From: Luteimicrobium album
GTDB lineage: Bacteria; Actinomycetota; Actinomycetes; Actinomycetales; Cellulomonadaceae
DNA: 64,000 bases
Assembly (NCBI RefSeq): GCF_030161555.1
Contig: NZ_BSUK01000001.1
Span: 2,852,001 to 2,916,000 of the forward strand
Direction: 5' to 3'
The notes beneath the pieces were generated by a model. It was not told the origin of the DNA and did no database searches. It worked only from the letters and a program-made list of their open reading frames with translations. Every line of letters starts with the position of its first letter. Within the stretch, counting starts at the first letter, position 1. This document shows positions 60,130-64,000 of this stretch, one piece after another. Position numbers and translations under genes: made by a program.

Positions 60130-60158
60130 GTGACATCCGCAGGGGATCGGCGTACGGT
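60130..60158 (+). promoter_or_regulatory. Promoter of the ilvBNC operon
   Basis: GTGACA (60130-60135), exactly 17-nt spacer, TACGGT (60153-60158). The predicted start near 60165-60166 coincides with a GTG, so the leader peptide would be read from a leaderless transcript. Confidence 0.7.
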
Positions 60159-60165
60159 GAACTCC

Positions 60166-60210
60166 GTGCAGACGAACCTCCTCGTAGTACTTCCTGAGCG
60201 CGCCGGCTGA
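60166..60210 (+). CDS. ilvB leader peptide (attenuator)
   Basis: A 14-codon frame, GTG to TGA, encoding [14 protein letters not shown]. Five consecutive codons specify branched-chain amino acids (Leu-Leu-Val-Val-Leu), and three of them are GTA, GTA and CTT, rare in this GC-rich genome. An in-frame GTG at 60157 would add three residues but lies within the -10 element. Stalling at these codons when Leu/Val-tRNAs are uncharged should prevent the downstream terminator from forming. This is the classical attenuation design, known for ilvB in Corynebacterium. Confidence 0.85.
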   Translation: MQTNLLVVLPERAG

Positions 60211-60239
60211 GGCCACCGCACAGGTCTCGTCAGCGCGCA

Positions 60240-60279
60240 CCCCTCGAAGCACCCGTGGACTCGGGCCGAGGGGTTTTTT
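60240..60279 (+). terminator. Attenuator terminator before ilvB
   Basis: CCCCTCG (60240-60246) pairs with CGAGGGG (60267-60273), with an inner CCCG/CGGG stem, followed at once by six T (60274-60279). This is the only clear GC hairpin plus T tract in the window and lies 35 bp before the ilvB start. A GCGCGC element in the leader-peptide end (about 60198-60203) and another at about 60233-60238 could form a competing antiterminator. Confidence 0.9.
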
Positions 60280-60314
60280 CATGCCGCCGTACCCCGCCGA
60301 TCACAGGAGACACG

Positions 60315-62224
60315 ATGGTCCAGGGCCCCATCCCGGCACCGCCGCGCCAGGCGACACCGTCGCCCGTGCGCCCCTCCGCTCGCCCCGCCACGGCGAAGCC
60401 CGCCCGCCCGGCGGCCCGCAAGGTAGCCGGCGAGGGTGTCGGCCCCGTCGTCGACGGCCCGCGCGTCGGGCCCGTCGAGGTCACAGGCGCGGAGTCGATC
60501 GTGAAGTCCCTCGAGGCGGTCGGCGTCGACACCGTGTTCGGCATCCCCGGCGGTGCGATCCTGCCGCTGTACGACCCGCTCATGGACTCCCAGAAGCTCC
60601 GTCACATCCTCGTGCGCCACGAGCAGGGCGGCGGCCACGCGGCCTCCGGCTACGCCCACGCGTCCGGAAAGGTCGGCGTGTGCATGGCGACGTCCGGTCC
60701 GGGCGCCACGAACCTCGTGACCCCCATCGCGGACGCCAACATCGACTCGATCCCCATGGTGGCGATCACGGGCCAGGTCGCCGCGTCGTCGATCGGCACG
60801 GACGCGTTCCAGGAGGCCGACATCGTCGGCATCACGATGCCCGTCACGAAGCACAACTACCTCGTGACGGACCCGGCCGACATCCCGCGCACCATCGCCG
60901 AGGCGTTCCACATCGCGCGGACGGGTCGTCCCGGCCCGGTGCTCGTCGACATCGCGAAGTCCGCGATGCAGGCGACCACCACGTTCTCGTGGCCCCAGGA
61001 GCTCGACCTGCCCGGCTACCACCCGGTCACCAAGCCCCACTCCAAGCAGATCCGCGAGGCCGCGAAGCTCCTGGCCACCGCGCGCAAGCCCGTGCTCTAC
61101 GTGGGCGGCGGCGTCGTCCGCGCGGACGCGTCGGCCGAGCTGCGCCGGCTCGTGGACCTCTCGGGCGCACCGGCCGTCACGACGCTCATGGCCCGCGGCG
61201 CCCTGCCCGACTCGCACCCGCAGAACCTCGGCATGCCCGGCATGCACGGGACGGTGCCCGCGGTGGCGGCGCTCCAGCAGGCGGACCTCGTCGTCGCCCT
61301 CGGCGCGCGCTTCGACGACCGCGTCACCGGCCGGCTCGACTCGTTCGCGCCGAACGCCGTCATCGTCCACGCGGACATCGACCCCGCGGAGATCGGCAAG
61401 AACCGCGTCGTCGACGTGCCGATCGTCGGCGACCTGCGCGAGGTCCTCGCGGACCTCCTGCCCGAGCTCGCGCGCGAGCAGGAGACGCACGGCAAGCCCG
61501 ACGTCGAGGCCTGGTGGCAGCTCATCGACGGGTGGCGCGAGACCTACCCGCTCGGCTACACCGAGCCCGCGGACGGACTCCTCGCCCCCAGTACGTCATC
61601 GAGCGTCTCGGGGCACTGTCCGGACCGGAGTCCGTGTACGTCGGCGGCGTCGGCCAGCACCAGATGTGGGCCGCGCAGTTCATCCGCTACGAGCACCCGC
61701 GCACGTGGATCAACTCGGGCGGCCTCGGCACCATGGGCTACTCGGTGCCCGCCGCCATGGGCGCCAAGGTCGCGCGTCCCGACGCCACCGTGTGGGCGAT
61801 CGACGGCGACGGCTGCTTCCAGATGACCAACCAGGAGCTCGCGACCTGCGTCATCAACGAGATCCCCATCAAGGTCGCGATCGTCAACAACTCGTCGCTC
61901 GGCATGGTCCGGCAGTGGCAGACGCTCTTCTACAACGAGCGCTACTCCAACACCGACCTCCACACCGGTCACGGCACCCGCCGCGTCCCCGACTTCGTCA
62001 AGATGGCCAACGCCTACGGCTGCGTCGGGCTGCGGTGCGAGACCAGGGCCGACGTCGACGCCACCATCAAGCGGGCGCTCGAGATCGACGACCAGCCCGT
62101 CGTCGTCGACTTCACCGTGTCGCGGGACGCCATGGTCTGGCCCATGGTCCCCGCCGGCATCTCCAACGACGACATCCAGTACGCCCGCGGCATCTCGCCG
62201 TCGTGGGACCGCGACGAGGACTGA
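60315..62224 (+). CDS. ilvB: Acetolactate synthase large subunit IlvB (one frameshift in this sequence)
   Basis: Thiamine diphosphate enzyme, first common step of branched-chain amino acid synthesis. About 636 residues with a Pro/Ala-rich N-terminal extension of about 60. Catalytic Glu in [16 protein letters not shown]. The FAD-like middle domain has [36 protein letters not shown]. ThDP motif [15 protein letters not shown] with [14 protein letters not shown]. One C lost at 61585-61589; restored, it reads [15 protein letters not shown] 60315 has AGGAG 5 nt upstream. Controlled by the attenuator. Confidence 0.95.
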
Positions 62225-62247
62225 CAGAGCCCGAGGAGACAGAAGAC

Positions 62248-62772
62248 ATGAGCAGGCACACCCTCTCGGTGCTCGTCGAGAACAAGCCCGGCGTGCTCAC
62301 GCGCGTCGCCGGCCTCTTCGCACGCCGCGCGTTCAACATCCACTCGCTCGCCGTCGGCCCGACCGAGCACGACGACATCTCCCGCGTCACCGTCGTCGTC
62401 GACGTCGAGGACCACCCCCTCGAGCAGGTCACCAAGCAGCTCAACAAGCTCGTCAACGTCATCAAGATCGTCGAGCTCGAGTCGGTGGCCTCCGTGCAGC
62501 GCGAGCTGCTGCTCGTCAAGGTCCGCGCCGACGCCGGCACCCGCACCGCCGTCCTCGAGGTCGTCCAGCTCTTCCGTGCCAAGATCGTCGACGTGCACCC
62601 CGAGGCCGTCGTCGTCGAGGCCACCGGCACCTCCGACAAGCTCGAGGCGCTCCTCACCGCTCTCGAGCCGTACGGCATCCGTGAGATCGTGCAGTCCGGC
62701 GCCGTCGCCATCGGCCGCGGCCCCCGGTCCATCACCGACCGCGCGCTCGAGCGCGTGGCCCGCACCGCCTGA
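62248..62772 (+). CDS. ilvN: Acetolactate synthase small (regulatory) subunit IlvN
   Basis: 174 residues. N-terminal ACT domain (LSVLVENKPGVLTRVAGLFARRAFNI) that binds valine for feedback inhibition of IlvB, then TVVVDVEDHPLEQVTKQLNKL, and the C-terminal domain FRAKIVDVHPEAVVVEATG. 23 bp after ilvB with GAGGAGAC upstream, so one transcript. Confidence 0.95.
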   Translation: MSRHTLSVLVENKPGVLTRVAGLFARRAFNIHSLAVGPTEHDDISRVTVVVDVEDHPLEQVTKQLNKLVNVIKIVELESVASVQRELLLVKVRADAGTRTAVLEVVQLFRAKIVDVHPEAVVVEATGTSDKLEALLTALEPYGIREIVQSGAVAIGRGPRSITDRALERVARTA

Positions 62773-63849
<1,077 letters not shown>

Positions 63850-63884
63850 TCCTCGGTCGCGTCGCCCGGTGACGGGTGACGTCC

Positions 63885-63992
63885 GGCAGGCGAGGGGAAA
63901 CCCTTCGCGCGATCTACCATCCGGCCGCTCGTGCCTCGCGGCCTCCCGCCAGGCCCGCCACGATCGCGCGAAGGGTTTCCCCCTCGCCTGCC
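63885..63992. terminator. Long inverted repeat after ilvC, probable bidirectional terminator
   Basis: Two 29-30 nt arms (63885-63913 and 63963-63992) are complementary along their whole length except for a single extra base (4 G against 5 C), with a 49-nt loop that is itself GC-rich. The stem includes GGCAGGCGAGGGGAAACCCT on the left. It is far longer than a typical terminator. No gene is seen between ilvC and the window end. Confidence 0.75.
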
Positions 63993-64000
63993 TCTTCTGT

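Overview
The window comes from a high-GC Gram-positive bacterium, most likely a member of Cellulomonadaceae (Cellulomonas-like). The evidence is strong G/C bias at third codon positions, an actinobacterial 16S rRNA, a helix-54 insertion in the 23S rRNA, a tRNA-free rRNA spacer, and a gene order etfB-etfA / cysteine desulfurase-mnmA-metE-like / ligA / gatCAB / ilvBNC. That order is also the familiar mycobacterial one (the fixA/fixB to ilvC region). The genus is inferred by eye from the rRNA and gene order, not from a search.

Layout. 0-8 kb: glycogen debranching (glgX) with a hydrolase, the electron transfer flavoprotein genes etfBA, and a translationally coupled pair (AlkZ-like winged-helix protein plus APH-fold kinase). 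8-15.4 kb: a molybdenum block, with moaA-moaD on the minus strand and, divergently, a Mop-domain regulator, modABC, moeA, moaC and a mogA-moaE fusion. 15.4-17.7 kb: 25 perfect copies of a 7-bp repeat, then a DUF222/HNH endonuclease gene whose start codon lies inside a perfect LexA box. 17.8-22.4 kb: two luciferase-like monooxygenases, a kinase-like protein and a third luciferase-like protein. 22.5-32.7 kb: cysteine desulfurase, mnmA, a MetE-like protein, a membrane protein, an HtrA-type protease with a prolyl oligopeptidase (minus strand), a small membrane protein and ligA. 32.7-41.7 kb: a divergent sugar-catabolic locus, with ROK repressor, ThuA and DHDPS-type aldolase on the minus strand, and ABC importer, Gfo/Idh dehydrogenase and TIM-barrel isomerase on the plus strand. 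41.7-44.7 kb: GNAT and the 5-oxoprolinase genes pxpABC. 44.7-50.6 kb: a complete rRNA operon with two promoters, RNase III-type processing stems and a terminator. 50.7-63.9 kb: gatCAB, GNAT, a peptide transporter, ilvD, an ABC exporter pair, and ilvBNC behind a transcription attenuator with a leader peptide rich in Leu/Val codons.

Two things colour the whole annotation. First, about twenty reading frames in otherwise normal, often essential genes (ligA, gatA, gatB, ilvB, ilvD, etfA, etfB and others) are broken by 1-2 nt changes, almost always in short G or C runs. I read these as sequencing or assembly errors and give each gene its full extent. Second, many genes have a TAnnnT-type -10 element only 6-7 nt before the start codon and no Shine-Dalgarno sequence, implying leaderless mRNAs.

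The most interesting regulatory biology is the ilv attenuator, the LexA-box HNH gene beside a heptanucleotide array, and the uncharacterised ROK/ThuA/Gfo-Idh sugar locus.
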